Numbered from the stretch's first letter, positions 48,901 through 54,910 are shown. The stretch: DNA of 64,000 bases from Nocardia panacis (GCF_003598715.1 NZ_QZFU01000029.1:1-64000), one strand, 5' to 3'. Numbers and translations: made by a program. Notes: generated from the sequence alone by a model not told the origin.

Positions 48901-50188
48901 CGTCGCGAACGGTATTCGGCTCGTCGCGTACGTGGTCGCCGCGCAGGGCCATTCGATCGACGACCGAGCGTTGCTGGCGCACGCCCGCGCCGTGCTGCCC
49001 GCCCATATGATTCCGGCGGCCGTCGTACTGCTCGACACCTTCCCGCTCACCGCCAACGGCAAATTCGACCGCCGCGCACTCCCCGTGCCGAACCTGTCCG
49101 ACCAATACCGTCCCCCGACGACCCCGCTGGAACGGACCATCGCCGAGGTGTACGCCGAGGTGCTGCGCTGCGATCAAATCGGCCTGGACGACGATTTCTT
49201 CGACCTCGGCGGCAACTCACTGCTCGCGACCCGCGCGGTCACCCGGTTGCGCGCCGCGACCGGAGCCGAGATCCGGGTCCAATGGTTGTTCACCGACCCC
49301 GACGTGGCGGCGCTGGCCGCGCGCATCGCCGAGGCGGCGGATCGAACCCACGACTACGACGCGGATTCCAATGCGGCACTGGGTGTGCTGCTGCCGATCC
49401 GCACCAGAGTCCCGCACGATACGGCGGCGGCCGAACCGCTGTTCTGCCTGCACCCGATGTACGGATTGTCGTGGTGCTACGCGGGTTTGGCGCGCTACGT
49501 GCCCGCCGCCTTCCCAATCTACGGCTTGCAGTCGCCCGCGCTGTCGGAGGAGGGCTACCTGCCCGATTCGCCCGCGCAACTGGTGGCGCGCTACGTCGCC
49601 GAGATCCGCGCGGTGCAGCCGAGCGGACCCTATCGACTGCTGGGCTGGTCGTTCGGCGGGGTGCTCGCCCACGCGGTAGCCGCCGCGTTGCAGGCCGACG
49701 GCGCGCAGGTGGCGCTGCTGGTCATGCTGGACAGCCATCCGGAGATCGATATCACCGATTTCCGCGCGGTCGTGCGGGAGGCGCTGGGCGAACTGGGTAT
49801 CGGCGCGGCCGGACTGCTGCCCGCCGACGGCACGGATGTGCACGATCTCACCGACGCGGCGCTGACCGCGCTGCACGCCACCATCCCGGCGGATATGGCG
49901 GTGCTCACTCCCGAGCGGGTGCGGCGGATCTATCGCAGCGCGGTTCGCTCCGCCGAACTGGTCGCCGCGCATCGCCCGCCCGTATTCCGCGGCGAATTGC
50001 ACTATTTCAGCGCCGTCGGTCCCGAGAACGCCGCCGCGAACTGGGTTCGATATGTGGATGGCGAAATAGCAGACCATCCGGTCGGTGTGACACATGATCA
50101 AATGACCTCGCCCACAGCGCTGGGCGAAATCGGTCCGCGACTGTCGAAACTGCTGGATCCCGGCGTGTCCTGGCTGGGCCGGCCGTAA
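35708..50188 (+). CDS. Non-ribosomal peptide synthetase 3: [A*]-[A*]-[C*]-A-T-[C*]-A-T-[E*]-C-A-T-TE
   Basis: About 4826 residues from ATG 35708, where the sequence (MTRSARIRPARTRKSRVTTL) mirrors the NRPS2 N terminus. The open frame upstream to 35627 is discarded. The first two A domains have lost the P-loop and everything after A8. C1 has YRIAADT (near 1094) for HHxxxDG. A3 is intact (TSGSTG near 1582; code D-L-W-H-L-I-L-V-S). Its T has GGDSL (1967). C2 has HRIGADA (2149). A4 is intact (2642; D-A-L-F-V-G-G-I-M), followed by T with GGDSF (3025). The epimerase-like domain has NGLVVDD in place of HHxxxDG (3192). The next C, of the type that follows epimerases, keeps HHILVDS (3653). A5 (4120; D-I-W-H-F-A-W-V-V), T (4503) and TE (GWSFGG, Ser near 4648; THDQM) are intact. 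There is no internal stop. Confidence 0.92.
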   Translation: MTRSARIRPARTRKSRVTTLPQLMATAVEANPTGAALILAAATSTCERLSYEELDERSTRLARLLIDRGIGPECLVAVGISRSIDSVVAVWAVAKSGAAFVPVDPADPKAAYLVADSGALLGLTVAAEQAALPEAIDWLRIDSIDTATELARYSSEPIGYADRLHPLRAEHPAYVVYPGGTHREGVVVTQAGLAGLCAELHERFRVGFDSRTLHLAAPSSDDSIMELLLALGGAAAMVVVASDVVGGAALGGLLRREGVTHAFMNPAALTSVDPAGLDELRVVVAGGAICPPELSRRWARPGREFYHGYGPTEATTITNIGAPPSPDGPATIGGPIRGVTEYVLDERLSRVPTGADGELYIAGAQQARGYHDRPGATAERFVANPFEPGSRLYRTGDLVRRAAGNELEFPGRNDFQESPAADETRLATPIHPQAPDRLDFDLLTIDERARILVDWNDTAHPVPAELLLDGYRRAVAAHPEAVAVSFEGVELSYGEFDGRVNRLARLLISQGVGAESLVGLAVRRSLDLVVGMYAIVTAGGAYVPLDPDHPAERTARILETAQLDCVLTTAADAAAVAGAAKVLALDTLDTAGYDGSPVAAHELLRPVRPHHPAYVVFTSEPAGVVVSHVAINNRIAWMSAEYSLDSDDVYLHRAATTLDAALLGLLLPLRVGAKLVVATPDGRNDPAYLAEVIAAREVTVTDFAPSMLSAFAEHAEAGSLPSLRDVFVVGAAPVPETVAALLRVCDAEVHSLYGPAEAAVSIACLPVDYVADHSSPIGVPQWNSQVYVLDSRLRPVPVGVPGELYLAGDQLARGYAHRSDHTADRFVANPFGFGERIFRTGDQVVWREDSAGAGVLNYVGRTEVEAEFSVPVDVSGRAQLETPTATAPDAVVISPEAVAVAPEAVVISPEVAVVVPEDAATPPETVVIVADAVVTAPPAVIESPPRGAHGPALGAIERPERLPLSQAQQRMWFLNRFDQDGIGSAAYNLPFALRLTGELDLDALADAIEEVVARHEILRTVYPETIDGPIQVVLSAAQAGLAVIPRPIAADQVAAAVLESAVAPFDVTVETPMRVRLFQITDAPDEYVLAVVVYRIAADTSSLNLLMRDVLVAYTAGEALSREPLRVQYADYALWQRAVLGDEDDAVSIAGQQMLFWRTELAGVPNLLELPTDRPRPAVATMAAARVAMSIDAETRAALMDLAGAHGATLSTVVRTAFAVVLARLSGADDIAIGSPIAGRAERELEDLIGIFGNTLVLRTRYAGGASFTELLRRQRDSDLRAFAHADIPFERVVQVLNPRRSTAHHPVFQVGLSFQNPTRTALELPGLSVAGIDVDLNVSQFDLHLILGADHDEPGDPTGIDGFLTYATDLFDAATASGFVARLSTVLTAVLADPDQPVGAIDMLTRAERTDLLAVRNATAHPVDPAATLSTLLDRTVATHAAAVALLDDATRVELTYRELDNRANLLARHLIALGVGPESRVVLALRRSVHLVVAMYAVTKAGGVYVPIDPDQPADRTAYILDTVDPIRIITDAATGFRSASIPVLDLDEFDSSGLDSAPVTQQDRRAPLTADHIAYLVFTSGSTGRPKGVAVSHRAIVNQLLWKTAEFDLGPREVFLLKTVATFDLSVWEFWSAAICGGRLVVAAPDGHRDPTYLAELVARAGVTTLHAVPSLLDALLVVDIAPVSPLRRILAIGEALPAALATGLRAAYPRAALWNLYGPTEAAVSCTAHRVGSADIVAVPIGAPEWNSRVYVLDARLMPVPVGVSGELYLSGTQLARGYFGRPDLTAERFLADPFQYGARMYRTGDLVAWNAGGELEYRGRSDSQVKIRGFRIELGEIEAALLALPEIAQAAVLVRSDRTGARLVAYAVAAAPAAPEAANLKSALAEVLPSHMVPSAFVILDALPRNDNGKLDRKALPDPEFETPAHRAPTTPIEEVVAEVYGRVLGRERIGVEDDFFALGGDSLLASRVVARLGALLDSRVPVRALFQAPTVAALAVRVAHAAVGRLPLRARSRPEEIPLSQAQRRMWLLNQFGTAAAVPNIPIAIRLSGELDTAALRAAIADVLVRHEVLRTVYPWTLEGPVQRVLPPYEAAIDLAPIPIGEERVAHEVSRMVTEGFDVTGEIPLRARLFQLGGSEYVLAVVVHRIGADAWSTGPLTRDVVLAYRARAESAAPAWTPLPVQYADYALWQRDLLAADSDPATPAGQQLEYWRGELAGLPDELVLPVDRPRTAAPSFVGGRVEFTVDAEVHGALERLARAHRATLFTVVRTALAVLLARLSGSADIAVGTPVAGRGEPELDNLIGAFANTLVLRTEVAAALSFAELLAANRETDLRAFANADIPFERLVELRAPQRFTGRHPLVQVALSFDNPVAPVFELSGLSFTPLGAAPDIAGFDLLLTIGERRGEDGSAAGLVAEFGYARDLFDESTVVDLGRRFRRVLAATAADPSVPVGDIDLVDDAERADLLTRTGGPAVAPRTLPELMAAAAALNPGAPALIAEGRAFGYGDLDAASAQLARALIDRGAGPDVLVALALRRSIESVLALWAVAKTGAAFLPIDPTYPADRIAHMITDSGVALGITTAADILSLPELTDGGWVALDDRDFTVEVATRSDAPLTARELRGPLRPENAAYVCYTSGSTGLPKGVVVTHAGLANFGAEQVERYGLDGQTRALSFAAPAFDAVVLELLLALGAGGALVLTPPLLGGGAELAELIRRERVTHAFLTPSVLAALDSAALVGLRVVVSGGEALPADLAARWAEVGERRFHNGYGPTETTIMTNISPPLRAGEPPALGGPIRGTRSLVLDARLRPVPEGVAGELYLGGVQLARGYLQRRGLTAARFVADPFGAPGERLYRTGDVVRWRRGSAVLDYVGRNDFQVQVRGLRVELGEIDAALTTRHRVDFSVTVAHESDTGAPMLVSYVRPSPGRFLDTALLTAELARTLPEQMVPAAVVVLDEIPLSPVGKLDRRALPRPEFAAPAYRAPGTIAAQTIAAAMGEVLGVARVGLDDDFFALGGDSFRAIRVVSRCREDGVDFAPHEIFTRRTVGALAEIATVAGAADESGELPLTATAARLVAEGQWVEVRALTLDVPPNCPADAVSATVDAVLDQHPLLWARLTGTAPALRIPPLAERDGEHFGRLDPERGETALPLDDVVLAAAAALDPVAGRNIHFVLSGTTLVVVANGLVVDDISWRTVIDQLTAAWNRGRHAAPAVPESGVGTLVAGLHDRAFAAETLAEIPWWERTLGPTSGRSANPGPRNRVSLAITAEGTEAVAAVAEAYHTTVDDVLLTAVALAMHTGADTAVARTVGPVVRLSADGRGIGPDRADSMVGGFTTDYPMRLRLDGIDADDALIGGPAAGAALAAVKEARRAVPSGGRGYGLLRHLNPDAAQRLSALESGRLALRYRDLRPARVHTDAPAEDLLLDLTVDATDEGLLVRFDYAVAAFGANEVKAFAEHWIRALGGLAEHGLRTDTGGFGPSDFPLVSLRQSEINRLARAYPNLSDIWPLTPTQSGIAFHAMLADGSLDMYITQFVLDLGGTVDARRLRAAAQAVLDRHDNLRVAFAADDAGNPVQVVQDSVEAPWRLVEVNDLDPAEADRELAAVEAADLAEHFEMGAAPLLRFTLIRSGAATDGSGHYHLLITSHHILVDSWSMPLLTRDLLTCYAMGAAARTRPHVPSYRAYLAWLAEQDRAAARTAWRTSLAGIAGPTPLAPVDPGREIASGIGEVAFELSPADTTALTRLAAGLGVTANTVVQAAWGLLVGRSIDRDDVVIGATVSGRPPELSGVESMIGLFRTVIPVRVRLGATDTLGGLLRQLQTEQAALLDHHHLGLSEIQRTIGTEGLFDSLVVFESFPVDREGLEKAGAVDGMSVIGVDAVNGTHYPLTVTVVLDNQLRVTLKYLRDLFDAGAARRLAHRLSTLIGRFADTPQARIADIDILLDAERTALATVNADTDMPELRDESTLLTLFDAQVARTPYAPAVRFGETVLGYADLDARSRVLAAELSRWGVGPEALVAVAMRRGIDLVVAIYAVLRAGGGYVPIDPDQPVEYSEQVLDSAAPICVLTTTADGFTTASGVQVVAVDTLYLSVEVVPALESGVRADNIAYVVHTSGSTGRPEGVATTHRQLVNQFRWAQQHYPHDGTDTVLHKTPITFDIAAWELLWPLQTGASIVLAAPDGHRDPAYLARVIVENRVSTAHFVPSMLAAFLDGQPRIYPSLRRVFAAGEALSAATAAAFAADLLGTELINWYGLAEATVVTAHPATGGAAASVPIGTPVANTRVHVLDRHLRPVPPGAPGELYLSGVQLARGYLDAPARTAERFVAHDGGERLYRTGDMVRWTRGVWALEYLGRGEFQVEMRGRRVELGEIEAVLAEDDAVRHVAVAAVRVANGIRLVAYVVAAQGHSIDDRALLAHARAVLPAHMIPAAVVLLDTFPLTANGKFDRRALPVPNLSDQYRPPTTPLERTIAEVYAEVLRCDQIGLDDDFFDLGGNSLLATRAVTRLRAATGAEIRVQWLFTDPDVAALAARIAEAADRTHDYDADSNAALGVLLPIRTRVPHDTAAAEPLFCLHPMYGLSWCYAGLARYVPAAFPIYGLQSPALSEEGYLPDSPAQLVARYVAEIRAVQPSGPYRLLGWSFGGVLAHAVAAALQADGAQVALLVMLDSHPEIDITDFRAVVREALGELGIGAAGLLPADGTDVHDLTDAALTALHATIPADMAVLTPERVRRIYRSAVRSAELVAAHRPPVFRGELHYFSAVGPENAAANWVRYVDGEIADHPVGVTHDQMTSPTALGEIGPRLSKLLDPGVSWLGRP
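37030..38330 (+). other. P-loop-less A domain 2 of NRPS3
   Basis: Aligned to A2 of NRPS2, FTSGSTGKPKGVAVSH becomes FTSEPAGVVVSH (near 37556-37591), a net loss of four residues. FDVSLWG becomes LDAALLG, GEALPPE becomes GAAPVPE and GPTEAAV becomes GPAEAAV. The protein departs from A8 after YVGRTE. Confidence 0.85.
37098..37367 (+). repeat. 270-bp block identical to 26528-26797
   Basis: Second copy of the block, within the decayed second A domain of NRPS3. It is perfectly conserved although the sequence on both sides has drifted far from NRPS2. Confidence 0.95.
38345..38560 (+). repeat. Val/Ala-Pro-Glu repeat linker replacing A8-T in NRPS3
   Basis: About 70 residues of imperfect units such as VVISPEAV, AVAPEAV, VVISPEVA and VVVPED, joining a decayed A domain to C1. 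Nothing like it occurs elsewhere in the three synthetases. It takes the place of A9-A10 and the carrier domain. Confidence 0.8.
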
Positions 50189-50285
50189 TCGGATCGCGGC
50201 AGTTCAGGCATGATGGACCGAAATCACGGTAACGGCGCCCCCTGTTGTTCCGACTTCATAGCCCGTATGGTCGGGCACGGTGCCG

Positions 50286-50302
50286 GCCCCCGAAGTGGGG
50301 GC
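50286..50302 (+). terminator. Hairpin downstream of NRPS3
   Basis: GCCCCC-gaagt-GGGGGC lies about 100 bp past the NRPS3 stop and 42 bp before the mycolyltransferase ATG. It is short and has no T run, so it may instead be a leader hairpin of the mycolyltransferase mRNA. Confidence 0.4.
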
Positions 50303-50343
50303 GTGAGAATTTCCGAGACAAGACAAAGCGAAGGTGTGAACTC

Positions 50344-51411
50344 ATGCGTCGATTGATCCGGCGTCGCGGCGTACGTGCCGGGGCGATATTCGCGGCGGCC
50401 GCGGTCGCGGCGGGCGTCATGTCCGGGATCGGCGCAGGCTCGGCCGCGGCGGCGGATCCGATCATGACGGGCAAGGCCCTGCTGGGCGATCCGACCGCGC
50501 CGGATGGTTCCAAGATCGCCAAGGCCGAATACCGCGACGACCGCAACATTCGCCTTTACGTCTACTCGGCCGCCATGGATCAGAAGGTCCAGATCGATGT
50601 GCAGCGTCCTGCCGACGCGTCTGTCCCGCGACCCACGCTGTATCTGCTCAATGGCGCGGGCGGCGGTCAGGACGCGGCCTCCTGGCAGGCCAGGACCGAC
50701 GCACTGCAATTCCTCTCGGACAAGAACGTCAATGTGGTCCAGCCCGTCGGCGGCAAGTGGAGCTACTACACCGACTGGATCAAGGACGACCCGGAACTGG
50801 GTCGCAACAAGTGGAAGACCTTCTTCACCGAGGAACTGCCCCCGCTGATCGACGGGGCGCTGGGCGCCAATGGCGTCAATGCCATCGCGGGCCTGTCCAC
50901 CTCGGGCACCACCGTATTGGCCCTGCCGATCGCCAAGCCCGGCCTGTACAAGGCGGCCGCCGCCTTCTCCGGCTGCGCCCAGACCTCCGACCCGGTCGGT
51001 TCCCAGTTCGTCAAGCTGACGGTGGAGACCTGGGGCGGCGGCGACACCGAGAACATGTGGGGTCCGGTGGGTTCGGCCGATTGGGTGGCCAATGACCCGT
51101 ACGTGCACGCCGACGGTCTGCGCGGCCTCGATCTCTACATCTCCAGCGGCAACGGCCTCCCCGGCCCGCACGACACCTTGGACAACCAGTACGGCCCGCC
51201 GGGCGCGTTCGGACTGGCCAACCAGTTGCTCATCGGTGGCGTCATCGAGGCGGGCACCAACTACTGCACCCACAACCTGCAGAACCGCCTGAACCAGCTC
51301 GGCATCCCCGCCACCTTCGATTTCCAGCCGAACGGCACCCATTCGTGGGGTTACTGGCGCGACCAGCTGCCCAAGTCCTGGCCCACCCTGGCGCACGGCC
51401 TCGGTCTCTGA
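50344..51411 (+). CDS. Secreted mycolyltransferase, antigen 85 family
   Basis: A 355-residue esterase-fold enzyme that transfers mycolic acids between trehalose monomycolates or onto arabinogalactan, outside the cell membrane. Start ATG 50344 has GAAGG upstream. The signal peptide is twin-Arg-like at the start (MRRLIRRR), with an Ala-rich core and a cut probably after SAAAA (near residue 37). The nucleophile elbow is GLSTSGTT and the catalytic His is in THSWGYW. The substrate-side block YYTDWIKDDP, then WKTFFTEELPPLID, is typical of the family. A strong terminator follows. A paralogue lies at 61949. Confidence 0.92.
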   Translation: MRRLIRRRGVRAGAIFAAAAVAAGVMSGIGAGSAAAADPIMTGKALLGDPTAPDGSKIAKAEYRDDRNIRLYVYSAAMDQKVQIDVQRPADASVPRPTLYLLNGAGGGQDAASWQARTDALQFLSDKNVNVVQPVGGKWSYYTDWIKDDPELGRNKWKTFFTEELPPLIDGALGANGVNAIAGLSTSGTTVLALPIAKPGLYKAAAAFSGCAQTSDPVGSQFVKLTVETWGGGDTENMWGPVGSADWVANDPYVHADGLRGLDLYISSGNGLPGPHDTLDNQYGPPGAFGLANQLLIGGVIEAGTNYCTHNLQNRLNQLGIPATFDFQPNGTHSWGYWRDQLPKSWPTLAHGLGL

Positions 51412-51427
51412 GTCCACCTTCGGGTTT

Positions 51428-51459
51428 CCGCCCCGACCGCGTTCCGGCGGTCGGGGCGG
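51428..51459 (+). terminator. 13-bp hairpin after the mycolyltransferase gene
   Basis: CCGCCCCGACCGC (51428-51440) pairs perfectly with GCGGTCGGGGCGG (51447-51459), followed by acctgtttt. It starts 16 bp past the stop codon. Rho-independent type. Confidence 0.85.
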
Positions 51460-51473
51460 ACCTGTTTTCGGGG

Positions 51474-51486
51474 TAGGTCCAACCTA
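51474..51486 (+). promoter_or_regulatory. Palindrome TAGGT-cca-ACCTA, candidate MntR/DtxR-type operator
   Basis: A 13-bp palindrome 30 bp upstream of the NRAMP start. A TAAAAT (51504-51509 region) just upstream of the GTG could be the -10 box, giving a leaderless mRNA. The position over the promoter suits a metal-dependent repressor. The match to the IdeR consensus is only partial. Confidence 0.55.
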
Positions 51487-51515
51487 AAAGTTCGGGTGGC
51501 CGTAAAATACTGTTT

Positions 51516-52769
51516 GTGAGTACCCGCTTGATGGTCACGGCCAGATCCGCATCGCAGCGAGCGCGCTCGGCATCGATCCTGCTCGGACCGGCCTTCGTCG
51601 CGGCCATCGCCTATGTCGACCCGGGAAATGTGGCCTCCAATGTCAGCGCGGGCGCGCAATTCGGCTACCTGCTGGTGTGGGTCATCGTGCTGGCCAATGT
51701 GATGGCCGCGCAGGTGCAGTTCCTGTCCGCCAAACTCGGCCTGGTCACCGGACGCACCCTCCCGCAGGTGGTGCGCGAGCGCGCCGCGCGCCCGGTCCGG
51801 CTCGCCTACTGGGCGCAGGCCGAACTGTGCGCCATGGCAACCGATCTGGCCGAAGTCGTCGGCGGGGCCATCGCGCTGAACCTGCTGTTCGGGCTGCCGC
51901 TGGTCCTCGGCGGGATCATCACCGGCGCGGTCTCCATGGTGCTGCTCGCGGTGCAGAGTCGCGGCGGACAGAAACCTTTCGAGCGGGTGATCATCGGACT
52001 GCTCGCGGTCATCTCGGTGGGCTTCCTGGCCAGTTTGGTGATCTCGCCGCCCTCGGTCTCCGACACGGTCGGCGGGTTGCTGCCGCGCTTCGACGGCGCC
52101 CAGAGCGTGCTGCTCGCCGTCTCCATGATCGGCGCGACCGTCATGCCGCATGCCATCTACCTGCATTCCGGACTGGCCCGCGACCGGCACGGCGTGCCGG
52201 AACCCGGTCCGGTGCGCGCCCGGCTGCTGCGCATCACCAAATGGGATGTCGGCCTCGCCATGATCATCGCGGGCGCGGTGAACCTGGCCATGCTGCTCAT
52301 GGCCGCGCACACCTTCGGCGGTCGCGATGACGTGGACACCATCGAGGCCGCGCACGCCGCGGTCCGCGACACTCTCGGTCCCACCGCGGCGCTGCTCCTG
52401 GCCGTCGGCCTGCTCGCCTCCGGACTCGCCTCCACCTCGGTCGGTGCGTACGCGGGCGCGATGATCATGGAGGGGTTGCTGCGCAGGCGCATTCCACTGC
52501 TGGTCCGCCGCCTGGTCACCCTGGTGCCCGCCATCGTCATCCTCGGCGCGGGTTTCGATCCGACGCGCGCGCTGATCGTCTCGCAGGTGGTGCTGTCCTT
52601 CGGCATTCCCTTCGCGCTGATCCCGCTGGTGCGCTTCACCAGCGACCGCACCCTGATGGGCGCGGAGGTCAACCACCGCTGGACCACGGCATCGGCCCGG
52701 GTGATCGCCGCCGTCATCACCGGACTCAACGCGCTGCTGATCTACCTGACCTTCGCCGGGAGGGGCTAA
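51516..52769 (+). CDS. mntH: NRAMP-family divalent metal (Mn2+) transporter
   Basis: A 417-residue proton-coupled importer of manganese or iron, with about 11 membrane segments. The first-helix motif DPGN (AIAYVDPGNVASN) and the sixth-helix motif MPH (GATVMPHAIYLHS) give the metal site. GTG at 51516 sits right after a promoter-like TAAAAT, so the mRNA may be leaderless. The stop overlaps by 3 bases the stop of the convergent double-TetR gene. The upstream palindrome suggests metal-controlled expression. Confidence 0.92.
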   Translation: MSTRLMVTARSASQRARSASILLGPAFVAAIAYVDPGNVASNVSAGAQFGYLLVWVIVLANVMAAQVQFLSAKLGLVTGRTLPQVVRERAARPVRLAYWAQAELCAMATDLAEVVGGAIALNLLFGLPLVLGGIITGAVSMVLLAVQSRGGQKPFERVIIGLLAVISVGFLASLVISPPSVSDTVGGLLPRFDGAQSVLLAVSMIGATVMPHAIYLHSGLARDRHGVPEPGPVRARLLRITKWDVGLAMIIAGAVNLAMLLMAAHTFGGRDDVDTIEAAHAAVRDTLGPTAALLLAVGLLASGLASTSVGAYAGAMIMEGLLRRRIPLLVRRLVTLVPAIVILGAGFDPTRALIVSQVVLSFGIPFALIPLVRFTSDRTLMGAEVNHRWTTASARVIAAVITGLNALLIYLTFAGRG

Positions 52770-53977
52770 CGATCGAGTAGCAGCGCCGTCATCAGCCGGT
52801 GCACCCGAGCGATCTGTTCGGGTCGCGCGTCGAATCGGGTGAGCCGCCCGACATCGATGACCTGGCCGATGGCGGCATGCACCCGGAAGCGGGCCTCGGT
52901 GGGGTCACCCTCGACGAGGTTGGCCCATTCCAGGACGTTCTGGCGCTGGATGGCGCGCAGCCGATGCTGTTCGGCCTGCGGCAGATTGCTGAACTCGGCG
53001 AAGTAGACCGGCATGATCTCCGGCATGGCGAAGCTGAGCCTGGCGTAGCGGTCGGCGATGCGGCTCGCGGCGTCGGCCCGGTCGACCGCTTCGGCCAGCG
53101 ATTCGGCGATGGCCAGGGCGAAGCGGTCGCCGGTGCGGTGGAAGGCGGCGGCCAGCAGATCGGACTTGCTGGCGAAGTAGCGGTACACGCTCGAGGCATT
53201 GATGCCGACGGCCGCGCCGATCTCTTCGATACTCGCCTCGTGATACCCCTGGCGACCGAAGATCCGAATGGACTCGGTGAGCAGTTGTTCGCGCTTGGAG
53301 GTGATCGGCAGTCCGCGCGGCGCGGCGTCGGCGTCCGGTTCGGCGGGCGCGGGCGGCAGCGGGGCGCGCAGTAGCGACCAGCACATACCGTGCAGCAGCG
53401 GCAGCAGCTTGGAGGCGGGCAGTGCGGTGCGATGGGCGGAGATGCCGGCGAGCACGCTCAGGATGGCGGCGGCGTACATGTCCACATCCTCGGGCGGGGC
53501 CTCGGGGTGCAGTCGCGAGATCGGTTCGGCCAGTGTGGCATTCAGGTCGTCGTAGATGGTGCGGATCCGAGCCCTGTCCCCGGCCTCCAGATAGCGCCGC
53601 TCCCAGCGGTAGAGGCCGACCTCGCGGCGGAATTCGATGGTGTGCTCACCGATGGTGCGGATCAGCATGTCGAGTCGGGCCTGCGGGGCGGCGGTCGGAT
53701 CGTCGGCGGCACGGGTGACGGCGAGCAGATGTCGTGCCCCCTCCTCCGCGCACGCGACCAGCAGGGCGTACTTATTGGTGAAATGCCGATACAGCGCCGG
53801 ACCGGAGATGCCGACCTCGGCGGCGATCTCGTCCACGCCGACGGGGTAGTAGCCGCGCTCGCTGAACGCGCGCGCCGCGGCCCGGATGATCTGCACCTTG
53901 CGATCCTTGGGTCGCCGCCGCGGCCCGGCCTCCGGTCGCGCGGGAGCGAGGTCGACCTCGCTGCGTTCGGCGACCAT
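52766..53977 (-). CDS. Double TetR-domain transcriptional regulator
   Basis: About 403 residues with two complete TetR units in one chain. HTH 1 is VDEIAAEVGISGPALYRHFT (about residues 48-67). HTH 2 is IEEIGAAVGINASSVYRYFA (about 245-264). Each is followed by its own helical ligand domain. Single TetR proteins are dimers, so one chain may act as a pseudo-dimer. The second ATG (53977) is preferred because GGAG lies 6 bases upstream; the first ATG is at 53989. It is divergent from the enoyl-CoA hydratase, with paired direct repeats between, so lipid or acyl-CoA control is plausible. Confidence 0.88.
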   Translation of the reverse strand: MVAERSEVDLAPARPEAGPRRRPKDRKVQIIRAAARAFSERGYYPVGVDEIAAEVGISGPALYRHFTNKYALLVACAEEGARHLLAVTRAADDPTAAPQARLDMLIRTIGEHTIEFRREVGLYRWERRYLEAGDRARIRTIYDDLNATLAEPISRLHPEAPPEDVDMYAAAILSVLAGISAHRTALPASKLLPLLHGMCWSLLRAPLPPAPAEPDADAAPRGLPITSKREQLLTESIRIFGRQGYHEASIEEIGAAVGINASSVYRYFASKSDLLAAAFHRTGDRFALAIAESLAEAVDRADAASRIADRYARLSFAMPEIMPVYFAEFSNLPQAEQHRLRAIQRQNVLEWANLVEGDPTEARFRVHAAIGQVIDVGRLTRFDARPEQIARVHRLMTALLLDR

Positions 53978-54032
53978 GTAGCTCTCCATTCCTCGGCGGC
54001 GCGACGGTTGACAGCGCCGGGCAAATCATCCT

Positions 54033-54067
54033 AAGTTAACCACAATTCGCAAAGTTAACCACGATTC
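54033..54067. promoter_or_regulatory. Direct repeats AAGTTAACCACRATTC, likely operator of the double TetR
   Basis: AAGTTAACCACAATTC (54033-54048) and AAGTTAACCACGATTC (54052-54067) differ at one base, with starts 19 bp apart. They sit between the divergent double-TetR and enoyl-CoA hydratase genes. Two near-identical half-site pairs would suit a regulator with two DNA-binding domains. Confidence 0.7.
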
Positions 54068-54106
54068 ACGGCACGGTGTCCGCCAAACCGCACACCAGGA
54101 GCAGTA

Positions 54107-54910
54107 ATGACGAATTCCCATTCCGCGCAGGCCCGCGTGGGCTTCACCGCCGTCCAGGACGGCAAGGTGCTGCGCATCACCATGACCAACCCGCGCCGCA
54201 AGAACGCCCTGGACTACGACACCATGGTCGCTCTCGGCGAGACGGTGCTGACGGCGTCCGAGAATCGCGCGGTGCGGGTCATCGTGCTGACCGGTGCAGG
54301 CGGCGACTTCTGCACCGGGGCCGACCTGGCGGCGAGCCCGGCCGAGGCCGCGCGCGGCATCACCGCCGACCAGGTCATGGACGCGGCCAACCGGCTGGTG
54401 AAAGCCATCGTGTCCGCGCCGATCCCGGTCATCGCCAGGGTGCTCGGCGCGGCGGCGGGCGTCGGCGTCGGAATCGCGCTGGCCGCCGACCTGGTCTACG
54501 CCGCCGAGGACGCCTACCTGCTGCTGGCCTTCATCAATATCGGCCTGATGCCCGACGGCGGCGCGGCGGCCATGATCGCGGCGGCCGCCGGTCGCCCGCT
54601 CGCGGCCGAACTCGCGCTGCTCGGCGAGCGCCTGCCCGCCCCGGCGGCCAAAGCGGCCGGGCTGTTCACCGCCGTACTGCCCGCCGACGAACTCGACGCC
54701 AAAGTCGAGGCCGCCGCGGCCAAACTGGCCAACGGCCCCCGCCGCGCCATCGAACTCACCAAACGCGCACTCAACCAGGCCACCCTGGGCGCGCTCGATG
54801 CCGCCCTCGCCGCCGAGAAGACGGGCCAGGCCGAACTGCTCGGCTCCGCCGATTTCGCCGAGGGCGCGACCGCCATGCTCACCAAGCGCAAACCCGTCTT
54901 CGCCGACTGA
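54107..54910 (+). CDS. Enoyl-CoA hydratase/isomerase family protein
   Basis: A 267-residue crotonase-fold protein. The oxyanion-hole segments are GGDFCTGADLAA (residues 65-76) and LGAAAGVGVGIALAADLVYA (about 115-134). The acidic position is INIGLMPDGGAA, so the second catalytic Glu of true hydratases is replaced by the D-G-G type seen in many isomerase-like members. AGGAGC precedes ATG 54107. Likely under the double-TetR regulator. It probably acts in fatty-acid or related acyl-CoA metabolism. Confidence 0.87.
   Translation: MTNSHSAQARVGFTAVQDGKVLRITMTNPRRKNALDYDTMVALGETVLTASENRAVRVIVLTGAGGDFCTGADLAASPAEAARGITADQVMDAANRLVKAIVSAPIPVIARVLGAAAGVGVGIALAADLVYAAEDAYLLLAFINIGLMPDGGAAAMIAAAAGRPLAAELALLGERLPAPAAKAAGLFTAVLPADELDAKVEAAAAKLANGPRRAIELTKRALNQATLGALDAALAAEKTGQAELLGSADFAEGATAMLTKRKPVFAD

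Noticed and set aside
51471..51490. Strong IdeR iron box upstream of mntH
   Set aside because: Only the left half matches the 19-bp consensus well; kept only as a generic palindromic metal-type site.
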